The translations under genes were made by a program, and so were the position numbers. Below, piece after piece: positions 52,858 to 64,000 of a stretch of DNA of 64,000 nucleotides. Position 1 is the stretch's first letter, and each line of letters starts with the position of its first letter. The stretch is from Apostichopus japonicus. Taxonomy: Eukaryota; Echinodermata; Holothuroidea; Aspidochirotida; Stichopodidae. The DNA lies in assembly GCF_037975245.1 (NCBI RefSeq), contig NC_092563.1, forward strand, positions 25,700,960 to 25,764,959, given 5' to 3'. The notes beneath the pieces are model-generated. The model did no database searches and was not told where the DNA came from. It saw only the letters and a list, made by a program, of their open reading frames with translations.

Positions 52858-55800
52858 ATGAACGTCGTGATTGGTAAGTAGTCGGGCTTTCCTATTAAGT
52901 ACATGGAAGTGGTTACACGAAATTTTGCAAGAGCATTTACGTACACGCGAGTTAGGCTAGGCCTAAGTTTGCTCTTCTTACATAGGTTGCTATGAACACT
53001 GCGTGACATATTTTGTATGAACATACAACACGATCTACAGAATATGTAATATCTATCAAAATGAAGCAATTGTTTACATGTTACACATAATACCACAATT
53101 ATTTATGTCTTTCAGTTAATTTTTAAGGTGCTTTTGATGTTATGAAAAATATGAACTTGACTTAATGATCTCTAGGTCTATATATATACTACACCTAGCT
53201 GTTGCCTACAAATGACAGGAAACTTGCAAGTACATATATAACAGGTTACATTGCAATTTACCCTGTACGGAAACAAGTCAAAAAAGTTCTTTTTTTAATA
53301 AAATGTGCTGTAACTAATCAATATATTGCCTTTTATCTGGAACAGGTGGAGGAAGTGGCTTCATAGGACGCCACCTCGGCCGTCATTTGATGCAAAAGGG
53401 ATATAATGTTGTCAATGTTGGAAGGAAAGCTGGCAAAGGAAAGCTGTCGTGGGTAATTTCCATTTCAAACTTTTTTTAAACAATTTAGAAGATGCTTAGT
53501 TTTTAGAAATGATGGAAGCAATGATGATCTACATTTCAAAGCCTAAAGAAAATACTTAAATGTTTACATGGTATCAATATCAGGTGACACATTTATCATC
53601 TTCAGTGCAAGAACCTATTGTATTTGCTTACCCTTTCTGCCAGTTGGCTTAGTATATATGTCTCTAAATTTATTTGACTAAATTTTTTTATCCTTCTGCA
53701 GTTGTGTTGATCAAGTGCAACACATGATAGATCTAAACCTGGACAAGTATTTGATAATATGTATTACCATCAAGTATGTTGAACTTGAACTGTACATTAT
53801 GCTGGCAATATCAAGCTGCTCAAACTCAAGCACTAGCCAACTTGTATTTGTCTTCTAGAATTTGTGACATTTTTGGATAATATATTACATAGTATAGTTT
53901 TCTAGCTGATCTAGGTCATCAGCACGTTTTCATGTTATGCCAAGGCATAAATTTTCATTTCTTTTTTTTTTTCATTCGGCCGTATATTTGTCTGTCTGTT
54001 TTATTGTCTGTTGACCTGCAGCACATGTTAATGTGTGAAGTAGTTTGTTGTACAGTATTGGAAAAATTTTGTTAATTTCACAGTGAATGTTAAGGTCAAA
54101 ATATTGGACAACTGCATATTTTGCTTGAAATTTGCTTGATGGATGCTAGAAATTTGCTTGATGAATTTGGCTGGATGGTCAGAGCAATGAGTAGATTAAC
54201 ATTTGTCATTTAATCTACTAAATTCTACCGATACATTGACTATTGTCTTGATCAGTATTACATATGAACTGAATATTTATGACTTCCTCATCACCAGTCA
54301 TGATAAATACATTTATGCACAAACTTTAATAACAAAAGACTTTCATTAGCATGTAAACGAGCATACTGACAGTAAAATATGGCAAATGTATTTATCTCAG
54401 AAGCAACAGCTCTGCTATTGTCTCTACTGAGATGTGGTATAAATTTTAGCTGCTGTGGGGCTGTTTCATTCCAAGTAATCATAATTGTGTTTGTCTTTAT
54501 TCATAGGATCAAGTAGAAAAAGATGGCCTACCTCCCTGCAAAGCAGTCATCAATCTTGCTGGTCAGAATCTGTTTGATCCCACAAAGAGGTAACTTCAGA
54601 AACTTATTGTTAACCTATAGGAATTTTAATTTGTTACGTCATGATTTCATAGCATCCCTGTGATTGCAAAATAATTTTGAAAATATGGCCAACAAAAGAA
54701 CAACTTTTAATATTTAATATTTGGTTTTGTTGTTCTCATATTTGTTTTTGTTGTTCTCAAATTTTTGCTATGTTGAATCCATATTGGTCTGCCTTATTTC
54801 TCAATGATTCAAATTCCTTTGAACAATGCATATTATAGAACCAAAAAGAAGAACTGGAAGTTTACATTTTGTAAGTAATTTCTTTACTTTTTATATTTCA
54901 AACAATTTCAGATTTCTTTTCTCACGTTCACTTTTCATCAGTAAGGTTCTAACTCGACGATAAAATTAATAATTTCCAACTTATGTCGCCAGGGGCGTAG
55001 CGAAGGTTTTTTTGTTGGGGGGGTGTGGAGAATTTGATTTGCCGACGGATCTGGAAGTGGTGACTGAAATGGGGGAGGGGTCTAAGGGGAGGGGGTGTCC
55101 CCCTCCCCTTTGACAATTTTTTAGTTTTGAAACGTCCTTAGATGCAATCTGGTGCATATTTTAAGTCAAATTTGATTTGCCGACGGATCTTGAAGTGGTG
55201 ACTGAAATGGGGGAGGGGTCTAAAAAATTTAAGAAAATCTAAGAAAATTTAAAAAAAACTTTAAGTTTTGAAACGTCCTTAGATGCAATCTGGTGTATAT
55301 TTTAAATCAAATTTGATTTGCCGACGGATCTGGATGTGGTGACTGAAATGGGGGAGGGGTCTAAGAAAATTTAAGAAAATCTAAGAAAATTTAAGAAAAT
55401 TTTTAGTTTTGAAACGTCCTTAGATGCAATCTGGTGTATATTTTAAATCAAATTTGATTTGCCGACGGATCTGGAAGTGGTGACTGAAATGGGGGAGGGG
55501 TCTAAGGGGAGGGGGTGTCCCCCTCCCCTTTGGCAATTTTTTAGTTTTGAAACGTCCTTAGATGCAATCTGGTGCATATTTTAAGTCAAATTTGATTTGC
55601 CGGCGGATCTGGAAGTGGTGACTGGAATGGGGGAGGGGTCTAAGGGTAGGGGGTCTACCCATCCCCTTTGGAAAATGTTTAGTTTTGAAACGTCCTTAGA
55701 TGCAATCTGGTGCATATTTTAAGTCAAATTTGATTTGCCGGCGGATCTGGAAGTGGTGACTGGAATGGGGGAGGGGTCTAAGGGTAGGGGGTCTACCCAT

Positions 55801-57803
55801 CCCCTTTGGAAAATGTTTAGTTTTGAAACGTCCTTAGATGCAATCTGGTGCATATTTTAAGTCAAATTTGGCACGGAAGAAGCTCCCGTTCTCCTTTTCT
55901 CTATTCAGCTTTCCTTCTTTCTTCCCCTTCCACTCTCTTCACCTTTTCTCCTTTTGCCGACAGACCCAAAATTTGCCGACAGCGACCAAATTATTGGGGG
56001 GGTGTGACACCCCCCCACACCCCCCCGCTCGCTACGCCCCTGTATGTCGCTATCATTTTGTTTGCACCAGAGATCTGAAAACGACCTTATTAAAAAGAGG
56101 TCATTCTAAAGCTACATCGTCAATAATACTGAATCAATTGATCTGAGACTTCGGTTCAATTGATTAAGTATTTTTGACAAGTTTTGCTAATAAGGTAAAT
56201 TTTCTGTGAAAAAGATTATATATGTAAAATTTAATTTTCAGATGGTCAGAGCAATTTGTTACGGAATGCTTCAATAGCCGTCTGAAGACAACTAGTCTCC
56301 TTGCTGAAGCTATAGTTAATATGTCACAGCGACCTGAGGCTTTTGTTTGCACCTCCGCAACAGGTAAAATATTAAAATCTCAAGATGTTATTGAAACTTT
56401 TTGCAGTGTTGGAAGCTAAAATTCTTTTAATTCTCACATGAGGTACTGTGACCACCATGGGTGCAATAACCATTTATGTAGGGGGAAGGGGGAGGGGGGG
56501 CAAGGATGTACCAGGACATCCACGGTAGGTACTTTGAGACATTTTGTTAAAGTGAAGGGTGCTTAGATGCAAAATGTTACTATATTTTGAAAATTTGAAG
56601 TGATGCTGATGAATATTTCAACTGTTCAGCATGTTCAGCATGTACAGCACACATTATGTATTTGATTTTGGTAATGTTCTGTCTGCCCCCCCCCCCACCA
56701 TCTGAATTACTCATAGTTGCAGCTCTGGTGACTGCTACGATACTTATCATTCTCTTATCTCTATGGTTACAGGATACTATCCATTTTCAGAGACGGAGGA
56801 ATTCACAGAGTCTTATGATGGCCCTCCTGCAGATTTTGTAGAGCAGCTGGTCCCCAAATGGGAAGCTTGCATAACTTTACCAGAATCTCATAAAAATGTC
56901 CGGACTGTGATTATTAGAACAGGTAAGAGCAATAAATATTAAAAAATTTAACTTAGTCATTAAATATTACAATTTCTCTCACATTTTTTTCTTCTTTGGA
57001 TCAATACATTATAAGGACAAAGATAGTCATTTTGAAGATGCCAATCCTTCTGCTGGAACCAGATACAATCATAAAACATTTCCATGTTTGAAAAACTTAA
57101 TATTTAAGCATTGTTAAGCATTTTTTTTCTTAACCAACTAGTAGAGTAGTTTACAGGGTTTTTTGATAACAAAACTTAATTTATGAACTGTCAGTTTACA
57201 ATAAAAAAAATATTCTCACTTTCCAGCCCATAAATAGATAGATATGTGGTAGCTTGTGTACCTTGTGTGAACACATCCTAACAGTTTTCAGAGTTGATTG
57301 TGAGATGGACCAGCTATGGGTTCTCTCTCCTTTTGAATAAACACCAATTTTTTTTCTTCATTTAATCAAGAATGACATTTTCTTTTTCTTAAACAGGGTT
57401 GGTCTTTGGGAAGGATGGTGGCATGATGCAACAGCTTAGAATACCCTATTACCTTGGTGTTGGTGGCGTCATAGCCTCTGGAAAACAGTTCATGCCATGG
57501 ATACACGTAGAGGATATCGTAGGAATCTTTGTGCACGCTATCGAATCTGATATTACAGGAATACTAAATGGCACTGCACCACACCCAGTAACAAACTATG
57601 AGTTTACCAAAGCCCTCGGTGCAGCCATGTGGAGACCCACCATATTTACTGTACCCGAATTTGCCGTCAATCTTCTTGTTGGCAAGGAGAGGGCACCAGG
57701 ATTGATCAAAGGAAATAAAGTTATCCCACAGAGGGTTCTGGAAAGTGGTTATAGGTTTAAGTATGAAGACATCCATTCAGCATTCAAGGAAATTTGCAAC
57801 TGA
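52858..57803 (+). CDS. SDR39U1: Epimerase family protein SDR39U1 (atypical short-chain dehydrogenase)
   Basis: SDR39U1 is an NAD(P)-binding protein of the extended/atypical SDR class whose substrate is not established; bacterial relatives are YfcH-like. Six exons: 52858-52873, 53346-53452, 54507-54589, 56242-56363, 56773-56922, 57397-57803; all GT-AG, phases consistent, 885 nt, 294 residues, close to the human length. Residues 6-13 are the dinucleotide-binding GGGSGFIG; NLAGQN is at 57-62; SATGYY at 107-112 sits where classical SDRs have catalytic Ser and Tyr, but no typical YxxxK follows. Later WEACITLPESHKNVRTVIIR, GLVFGKDGGMM and QFMPWIHVEDI match the family, and the last 90 residues fit its C-terminal DUF1731 domain (KVIPQRVLESGY). 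A possible polyadenylation signal is at 58628. Confidence 0.95.
53453..54506. other. SDR39U1 intron 2, no feature seen
   Basis: A plain AT-rich intron between the exons ending at 53452 and starting at 54507. No repeat array, exon or RNA gene was recognised. Confidence 0.5.
54990..56042. mobile_element. Non-autonomous hAT element with six internal 140-bp tandem repeats
   Basis: Ends are matched inverted repeats: CAGGGGCGTAGCGA at the left and TCGCTACGCCCCTG at the right. The 8-bp duplication TATGTCGC is perfect (54982-54989 and 56043-56050). Inside, a unit of about 140 bp starting 'tttgatttgccgacggatct' repeats six times (starts near 55033, 55171, 55312, 55453, 55590 and 55729), each with 'gtggtgactgaaatgggg', a hairpin-forming GGGGGTGTCCCCC, and 'gaaacgtccttagatgcaat'. 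No transposase gene. It sits in SDR39U1 intron 3. Confidence 0.95.
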
Positions 57804-58300
57804 CATAGTGACATTGAGGGAGTTCTACAGGTTGGTCTTGTGAAGCTGATGTGGGTCTGATATGCAGTGCACTGACGTGACTCATCTTATCAACTGGAGA
57901 ATCTGTCCAGTTGTCATTTCATCCATTGTTCAGAAGACAATTCTGAACACTGGAAGTATTAGAACGTGCTATTTAAAAAGTTCCAAGGTAACAGCAGCTA
58001 CGTTGACATCTTGTAGAATTGTTCAGATTTGCAAACACAACCATTAATCTATCACAATTTTATAGTAACATGTCATCAAAAGGTTTGTCAATGGTTAATT
58101 TAATTTAATGTATTTTGTCAATGAAGCCAAAATAGAAAAGATGAAACAAGAAAGAATGTTATCTTTTTTTATTGCAACCTCTTTTTCTATGTTAAACCTT
58201 TTTACAGAAACTTTTTGTTTGCATGCAAATAGTAATATCAGTCGACAAAAAGACAGCCTCAATGAAGTGAATATGAATCATCACTGTTATCTCAAGATGA

Positions 58301-58446
58301 AGAATATAACATATAATATAAATGTCAAAGACTGTTTTGTGTACTACTGAAAGAAATATAGTTATTTAAGTGGGAAGAATATAACATATATATAAATGTC
58401 AAAAACTGTTAGTGTACTACTGAAAGAAATATAGTTATGAAAGTGG
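58301..58446. repeat. Two-copy tandem duplication in the probable SDR39U1 3' UTR
   Basis: The 73-bp stretch beginning 'agaatataacatata' and ending 'gaaatatagttat' is present twice head to tail with small differences. Confidence 0.9.
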
Positions 58447-58627
58447 GCACACCCCCCACCTCCCCTCCCCCAAGGTTACCCACTGAAAATAGATGTCTGA
58501 TAACTACTGAAAATATGTAATTTTGCAGGCATATCCTGAGTATGATAAAGGCAAGGATAAAGGACTTGATGGATTTGTGGATAAAATGAATACTGGTGGG
58601 AAGCATAAATAATAGATAATGATGTAA

Positions 58628-58633
58628 AATAAA
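58628..58633 (+). promoter_or_regulatory. Possible SDR39U1 polyadenylation signal
   Basis: AATAAA about 825 bp after the SDR39U1 stop codon, downstream of the duplicated segment. Other weaker AT-rich candidates exist closer to the stop, so the assignment is uncertain. Confidence 0.4.
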
Positions 58634-59321
58634 GCTGTCTGGTTTATATAACAAATATACATACCCTGAATTACACAGCAGGGCTGGCAGAAATACAACT
58701 TTTATGTGAAAACCTTATTTTCTTTACATGAGCAGTTGTTCACATGTTGTCTTAGTTCAGATGTCACCCCTCACCCCTGTTATTAACAATTAACACTATT
58801 TGTCTTGTATTTATTGTTTAATGCATTATAAACATGTCAATTGAGGCCATAAACCACCTATGTTTTCACAATGTTGTTTTGCATCTGAGGAATTGACTCA
58901 ACAGTCTGTGTTTTAGAGTACATAGTTCAATCACTTTCTGTTTAAAGTGTCATATAGAAAATACAGTCTGGATTGATAGCAGTGTGTCTTAAAGGTGTAC
59001 AACAAATCAAACTTAATTTTGTGTCTGAAGTCATCCTTTAACTGCCCAAAGGAACAAAAACGTCACACCAATATAGCACTATTAAAAAAAATATCAGCCA
59101 GATAAAATTTGAAAAGGTTTCTCAATAACAAAGATGAAAAAGAAAGATAGAAAAGCTGTGCTGAATCCATCACTGAAAGCTACAGTGTGTTTCTGCCATC
59201 TGGTGGAACTATAGGCATACAGTGTTGCCTTGACTTTACTTAGGATGTATGTATCCCTGTTCCAAGTTACTGTAAATATCTGAGGGTCTGTAACAGAGGT
59301 GATGATATCTTCTGACATCGG

Positions 59322-62300
59322 TCATTTCTTGATCTGTTGTAGAGCATGCCTAAATGCCTTTTGCCAGGCTTCCTTGTGCAGAATTGGACTATATCCCTGT
59401 AAACATGAGAAGTCACAAAAAGAAACATGTTTCCTTAATACTCTCTTCCCTTTCAAATTCTACAAGCAATGCTACAGAGTCCCATAAAATTAATGTTGTG
59501 AACTAGTCATATTCTTGGGACACCATAAGAACTGGCAAGGATGGATCACTGATAACTAGTTTGTGTATTACTGGGAAGTGGACTTCTTTCTGGTACATGT
59601 GATGGGGCATCAATGAGTTTTATTTACCAAACACATTAAGAATAGAAGCCAGTACCAGCATAGAAACAAGGTATTACATGGAAGGTTTCAACTATCAGGC
59701 TCACAGAAGCAAACTTCCTAACCAACCAATCAAGACAAGAGTTAATTTAGCTGCCACATCACATGACCTCAAACTACCAATCAAAACATCAGATCAGGAG
59801 CCACTGCTTGCATCTGCTTGGCAAACCTTTTGATCCTTGCCAAAGGTATAAGAAACATATGCAGTTGTGATGGCATGTGTGTTTGTCTGTGCATATGTGA
59901 CACTGCTTTTAAAACAAGAAAAGTCAAGAAGTACATGATGCTGACCTTGCTGAACTTAATACTGAACTTGCTACTGAACTTGATACTAAGTATGTGGATT
60001 TTGGCGTAGAGGCTACAAAACCATATTGAAATTGATGGAGGTCTAAGGTCATTTGAAGTCAACATTAATGAAAGTCTTTAAAATTCTGGTAAACTTAAGA
60101 AAGCCATACTTTGATGGACAGCACAGTTGGATGTGGATGCACCTTAGTGAGTACCAAAACCCTAGTGATATTTACAGAGATGACAGGTCGTTTGAGTATG
60201 AAAACCTCAACGAGTACAACAACCCTATTGTTGTTAATTGAGGTCAAATTGAAAACCTTGTAAACAAGGTAACCTCAAATTTGAAACTTCAATAATCTTC
60301 ATACTTTGTAAATATTTTCAAATAAGTGTCAATAGCATGTTGTGTTATATGGAGGTCAACAAGGTCAAAGTATCAAAACTTTATAAAGCACACTTACTCC
60401 AATATTTAATATTTGCTAATGAGATCCATATCAGTGAGAGCAAGAATCCTTCTCTTTTTCAAGGAGGTCATTGGTCAAATAAGGTCAACAGAGAAAATCT
60501 TGTAAATAGGATATCGTTTCAAGTCAGCAAAGCACCGAACCTCAAAGTAACCACAAAGTAAAGCTGCTTAGTTTTTGGATTTCGTTACCAACTTCTGGTA
60601 GACACATCAATACAACCAAGTTTTATTCAAATCTTTCTGTAAATTTAAAGCACTTGTTATATCAAAGGATTAACCTGTTTGCTTGCTATTGCTACTATTA
60701 CAGAATGTTTCTACAATAGTAAAAGAAGTAATTGAGGTTGTCCTCACTCTGGTTCCAGTTTCTTCCACACTTCCCAAAAAAACATAACCATGCATATGAA
60801 CTTTGGCAAGGAATCAATTAGGCTTTCTGGTTCAAGCAAGAGACCTGTTTTGGTTTACACTATCCTGTCAGCCTATTTATGAGCACACAACACTGCATAC
60901 AATGAAATATTACCATGGAAACAACGCTGAAGGTATTTGACACACACATATCAATACCGATGCTGCAAACAATACTATATAACTGTTACATAAGTCTTTC
61001 ATACCTGATGTAAGGCATAAGGTGGAGGTCTATTATAATACGTGAGTCCACCCACTTTAATCGGTTCTACAGCACTCTGAGTTCGACTGTGGATAGTGCT
61101 AGATTGTTCCACCGACGAAGAGTTCAGCTGTATATGCCCAGCAGGAAGACTAGTGGAACGTTGAAATGGATGAGGAACTGTAGACTCGTCACTTGTACAC
61201 ATTAGCCTGACAGGGTCTTCAAAGGGTGGGCCCTGGAAAGACAAAACAAAACATACATGAAAAGGATAGGGAAGCTGAGGATTTCAATTGGAGGAGGAAT
61301 TTCTTATTGATGTCAAATCTGAATATTAGAAAAAGAAGCAGAATGGATTTCTGCATTGAAACTGTTACCTAACTAATGATGTATGATGTATATCACTAGT
61401 CACTATCACACTTGATGATGTATGCTACATCACTAGTTACTATCACAATTGATGATGTATGCTATAACACTGGTCACTGTCACACTTGATGATGTATGCT
61501 CTATCACTAGTCACTGTCACACTTGATGATGTATGCTATATCACTGGTCACTACCAGACTTGATGATGTATGCTATCACTAGTCACTATCACACTTGATG
61601 ATAGGATATTCTCATACTTGATCAAGGTTGATACTTAACTTGTTACTTTTGTCATATTTACTACATCACTAGTCACTATCACACTTGATGATGTATGTTA
61701 TATCACTAGTTACTATCACACTTAATGATGTATGTTATATCACTAGTTACTATCACACTTGATGATGTATGCTATACCACTAGTCACTATCACACTTGAT
61801 GATGTATGCTATATCACTAGTTACTATCTCAATTGGTGTATGCTATATCACTAGTCACTGTCACACTTGATGTATGCTATCTCACTGGCTACTCACACTT
61901 GATGATGTATGCTATCTCACTGGCTTCTCACACTTGATGATGTATGCTATATCACTAGTCACTATCACACTAGATGATGTGTGCTATATCACTAGTCACT
62001 GTCACACTTGATGTATGCTATATCACTAGTCACTATCACACTTGATGATGTATGTTGTACCACTAGTCATTATCACAATTGATGATGTACATGCTATATC
62101 ACTAGTCACTATCACACTTGATGATGTATGTTATATCACTAGTCACTATCACACTAGATGATGTGTGCTATATCACTAGTCACTGTCACACTTGATGTAT
62201 GCTATATCACTAGTCACTATCACACTTGGTGATGTTTGTTGTACCACTAGTCATTATCACAATTGATGATGTACATGCTATATCACTAGTCACTATACAC

Positions 62301-63769
62301 TTGATGATGTATGTTATATCACTAGTTACTATCACACTTGATGATGTATGCTATACCACTAGTCACTGACACACTTGATGATGTATGCTATATCACTAGT
62401 CACTGTCACACTTGATGATGTATGTTATATCACTGGTCACTAACACACTTGATGATGTATGCTATAGCACTAGTCACTATCAGACTTGATGATGTATGCT
62501 CTATCACTAGTTACTATCACAATTGATGTATGCTCTATCACTAGTCACTGTCACACTTGATGATGTATGCTCTATCACTAGTCACTGTCACACTTGATGA
62601 TGTATGCTCTACCACTGGTTACCATGTACTTACCCTGATGATATAAGCTATATCACTGTTTCTTATTGTATGTTGAAGGCTGGAAGGCATGACTTTACAG
62701 AGAGGTGATGACCAGCATCCAAGTAGAAAGTTCCGAGTGTATTTGATATCTTTCCCAGCATTAACTGTAGAGTAAATATGATAATAAAGCCATCAAAGGA
62801 AACATAAAATGAAATAGTAAATAATTTGTAAGTTTACTATATTTCTTGCAAATTATTACCAAATACATATCAAACCTCAGTGTACTTAAAAACAGCTCCT
62901 TTTGAAGATGATTTGGTAAACACTGTTGATCAAATCCTCTTAACTTGTTTTTGAAAGCTTGGTCAAGTTTACATTTATCAATTAGACTTAGATGCATATG
63001 AAACAAATAAACATGACAAGTTTATTTGGAGCAGTCTATATTTGCATTAAGCTGATTGGTTTCAAGTTATCAATCAGACTTTACTAGAACGACAATTAAC
63101 AACATTTTAGGTAATTTTCCATAAAGTTTGGAATTCTATTTAAGTTGGTAAACTTTGCACGACTTAGGAAGAAAAGTTCACCTCACATACACTATTGTAT
63201 CTCTGCCAGGTATTGAAGCTACAATCTTAACATATTATTAACTCCAGTGATGTCCAGTCCTACACTCACTGATTAATAGCCTTTGGAAAAAGTGTCACCA
63301 AAAGTACAGCCAACTCTTCTGATTCAAAGTGATCACATGTGATTGTTGTTTCTGAAGCTATTATAGGTAAATAAGGAGAAACATTTAAAATTTAATGTAA
63401 TGTAATTTAATTTTTTTTTTTTTTTTTTTTTTTAAATACAGAAATTTCTGGGTGGTATTTTCCAGACCTCTGACGTAACCTCACCTTTTAATAACCTGTA
63501 CTGTGCTGAAGATACGGATGAAGAGCTGTTTGAGCCGGCATCACTTTCGTTTGAACTGTCCGAACCATCGTCAGGAAATCTGTCCTCTGTATCGCAATCA
63601 CAGAAAATATCTTCACTTATATCTGACTTTCTGCTGCTCTGTCTGGACAAACCACTGGCTGCACTATCCCGTCTTGAATATGTCAATATCCCACTGCTGC
63701 TGCTACTTCCAGTTCTTGATCTCCCACTGCTGCCACCACTAGCCATCCTTGTCCTTGTGGATGGAGTAT
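59322..63769 (-). CDS. Ser/Pro-rich protein of unknown function, C-terminal four exons
   Basis: I do not recognise this protein. Four exons in order, 63485-63769, 62634-62764, 61005-61232 and 59322-59396, join in phase (1, 0, 0) through GT-AG introns and end at TGA 59322-59324. The first is Ser-rich and probably intrinsically disordered, with RSRTGSSSSSGILTYSRRDS, many basophilic kinase-like RRxS/RQxS motifs and an acidic CDCDTEDRFPDD run. The second (NFLLGCWSSPLCK, then SDIAYIIR) looks folded. The third ends GGLTYYNRPPPYALHQ with a PPPY motif, a ligand type for WW domains. The last gives GYSPILHKEAWQKAFRHALQ and QIKK. There is no signal peptide or membrane segment, so a cytosolic or nuclear scaffold is a guess. 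The 5' limit of the first exon (acceptor tcctgcag) is uncertain and could extend to about 63863. Confidence 0.65.
59397..61004. other. Intron of the Ser/Pro-rich gene, no feature seen
   Basis: The last intron of the minus-strand gene. A short word repeat ('ctgaacttgatactgaactt' type) occurs at 59945-59990. No additional exon was recognised. Confidence 0.5.
61372..62625. repeat. 37-bp minisatellite in an intron of the Ser/Pro-rich gene
   Basis: About 34 imperfect copies of a unit of about 37 bp with 'cttgatgatgtatgctata', 'tcactagtcactatcaca' and frequent loss of a GAT triplet, centred on the palindrome ACTAGT. Some groups of units (61960-62110 against 62150-62300) are duplicated as blocks. 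It fills most of the intron between exons 62634-62764 and 61005-61232 and reaches to within 10 bp of the former's donor. Confidence 0.95.
63411..63434. repeat. Poly-T run
   Basis: A 24-base T homopolymer 50 bp from the donor of exon 63485-63769. On the transcribed strand it is poly-A. It may be the tail of an old retroposed copy, but no body was recognised. Confidence 0.8.
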
Positions 63770-63840
63770 CTGCAGGAATTTTTGCAGGTTTAATTAATCT
63801 AAATGTACTCAGTGCTTTAGTAGGCATGAACTCCTCTTTC

Positions 63841-63948
63841 CTATTGTTCTCTAATTTTATCATAATGTTGAATTTCTCCCTCTCTCTCTACAACTCTGTA
63901 CCCTTCTTCTGTGTACATGTTTTCTAATGGAACCAACTTGTATACACC
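63841..63948 (-). CDS. Possible exon, 35 codons then stop
   Basis: After an acceptor (ttttcag) the minus strand reads GVYKLVPLENMYTEEGYRVV and EREGEIQHYDKIREQ, then TAG. The composition looks coding, but its frame differs from that of the Ser-rich exon just downstream. Either it is the last exon of a separate upstream gene, or a small intron (GT at 63902 region to AG near 63841) joins it to the Ser-rich exon, giving a TEEG-KEEFMP junction. I cannot decide. Confidence 0.4.
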   Translation of the reverse strand, partial: GVYKLVPLENMYTEEGYRVVEREGEIQHYDKIREQ

Positions 63949-64000
63949 CTGAAAACATGACTTTCAAATGACACAATATCTCCTTCTGCCCTGTAACACA

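Larger units (their letters stand above)
57804..59321. other. Convergent 3' region, SDR39U1 and Ser/Pro-rich gene
   Basis: This contains the SDR39U1 3' untranslated region and the end of the next minus-strand gene. Two adjoining copies of a 73-bp segment lie at 58301-58446. Nothing coding was recognised. Confidence 0.5.

Noticed and set aside
55838-56146. Plus-strand frames near the right end of the 54990-56042 element
   Set aside because: They straddle the transposon terminus and its target duplication; composition is low-complexity.

Overview
The window is nuclear DNA of a multicellular animal. Genes are split by GT-AG introns into 60-400 bp exons, two housekeeping proteins have clear animal orthologues, and the introns are full of minisatellites and hAT-type and TTAA-type DNA transposons. 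AT-rich composition and an extracellular gene mixing thrombospondin and lectin modules suit a marine invertebrate; an echinoderm or other invertebrate deuterostome is my guess, not a demonstrated placement. Nothing prokaryotic, viral or CRISPR-like is present.

Layout. (1) 1.2-20.3 kb, minus strand: 13 exons of NELF-C/D (NELFCD), a subunit of the negative elongation factor that pauses RNA polymerase II; the C-terminal exon(s) lie left of the window. (2) 20.5-29.6 kb, plus strand: SNRPB (SmB/B'), a core spliceosomal Sm protein, head-to-head with NELFCD with only 163 bp between start codons. Its second intron holds a complete hAT transposon (21927-27063) with a perfect 8-bp target duplication and an unbroken 622-residue transposase. 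(3) 32.0-51.3 kb, minus strand: a gene of about 22 exons for a secreted or surface-anchored protein of about 1,600 residues with a signal peptide, long unrecognised cysteine-poor regions, one thrombospondin type 1 repeat, a C-type-lectin-like domain and a hydrophobic C-terminus. I do not recognise an orthologue. (4) 52.9-57.8 kb, plus strand: SDR39U1, an atypical short-chain dehydrogenase, complete in six exons. (5) 59.3-64 kb, minus strand: the last four exons of a Ser/Pro-rich protein I do not recognise.

Gene order is NELFCD(-) SNRPB(+) unknown extracellular gene(-) SDR39U1(+) Ser/Pro-rich gene(-): alternating divergent and convergent pairs, with no sign of functional clustering beyond NELFCD and SNRPB sharing an upstream region.

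Most of the remainder is intronic repeat DNA: a 28-bp minisatellite with higher-order structure (2.1-3.6 kb), a GATA/GACA tract that doubles as a splice-acceptor pyrimidine tract (5.6 kb), an 18-bp satellite split by an element carrying eight CACGTG palindromes (11.2-14 kb), a three-copy TTAA MITE family, two short non-autonomous hAT elements with perfect 8-bp duplications, a 30-bp array inside the lectin-domain intron, a 1.5-kb polypurine stretch, and a 37-bp array near the right end. I see no new multi-gene system; the least described items are the large extracellular gene and the CACGTG-rich element. All exon boundaries were read by eye from frame, phase and GT-AG signals.
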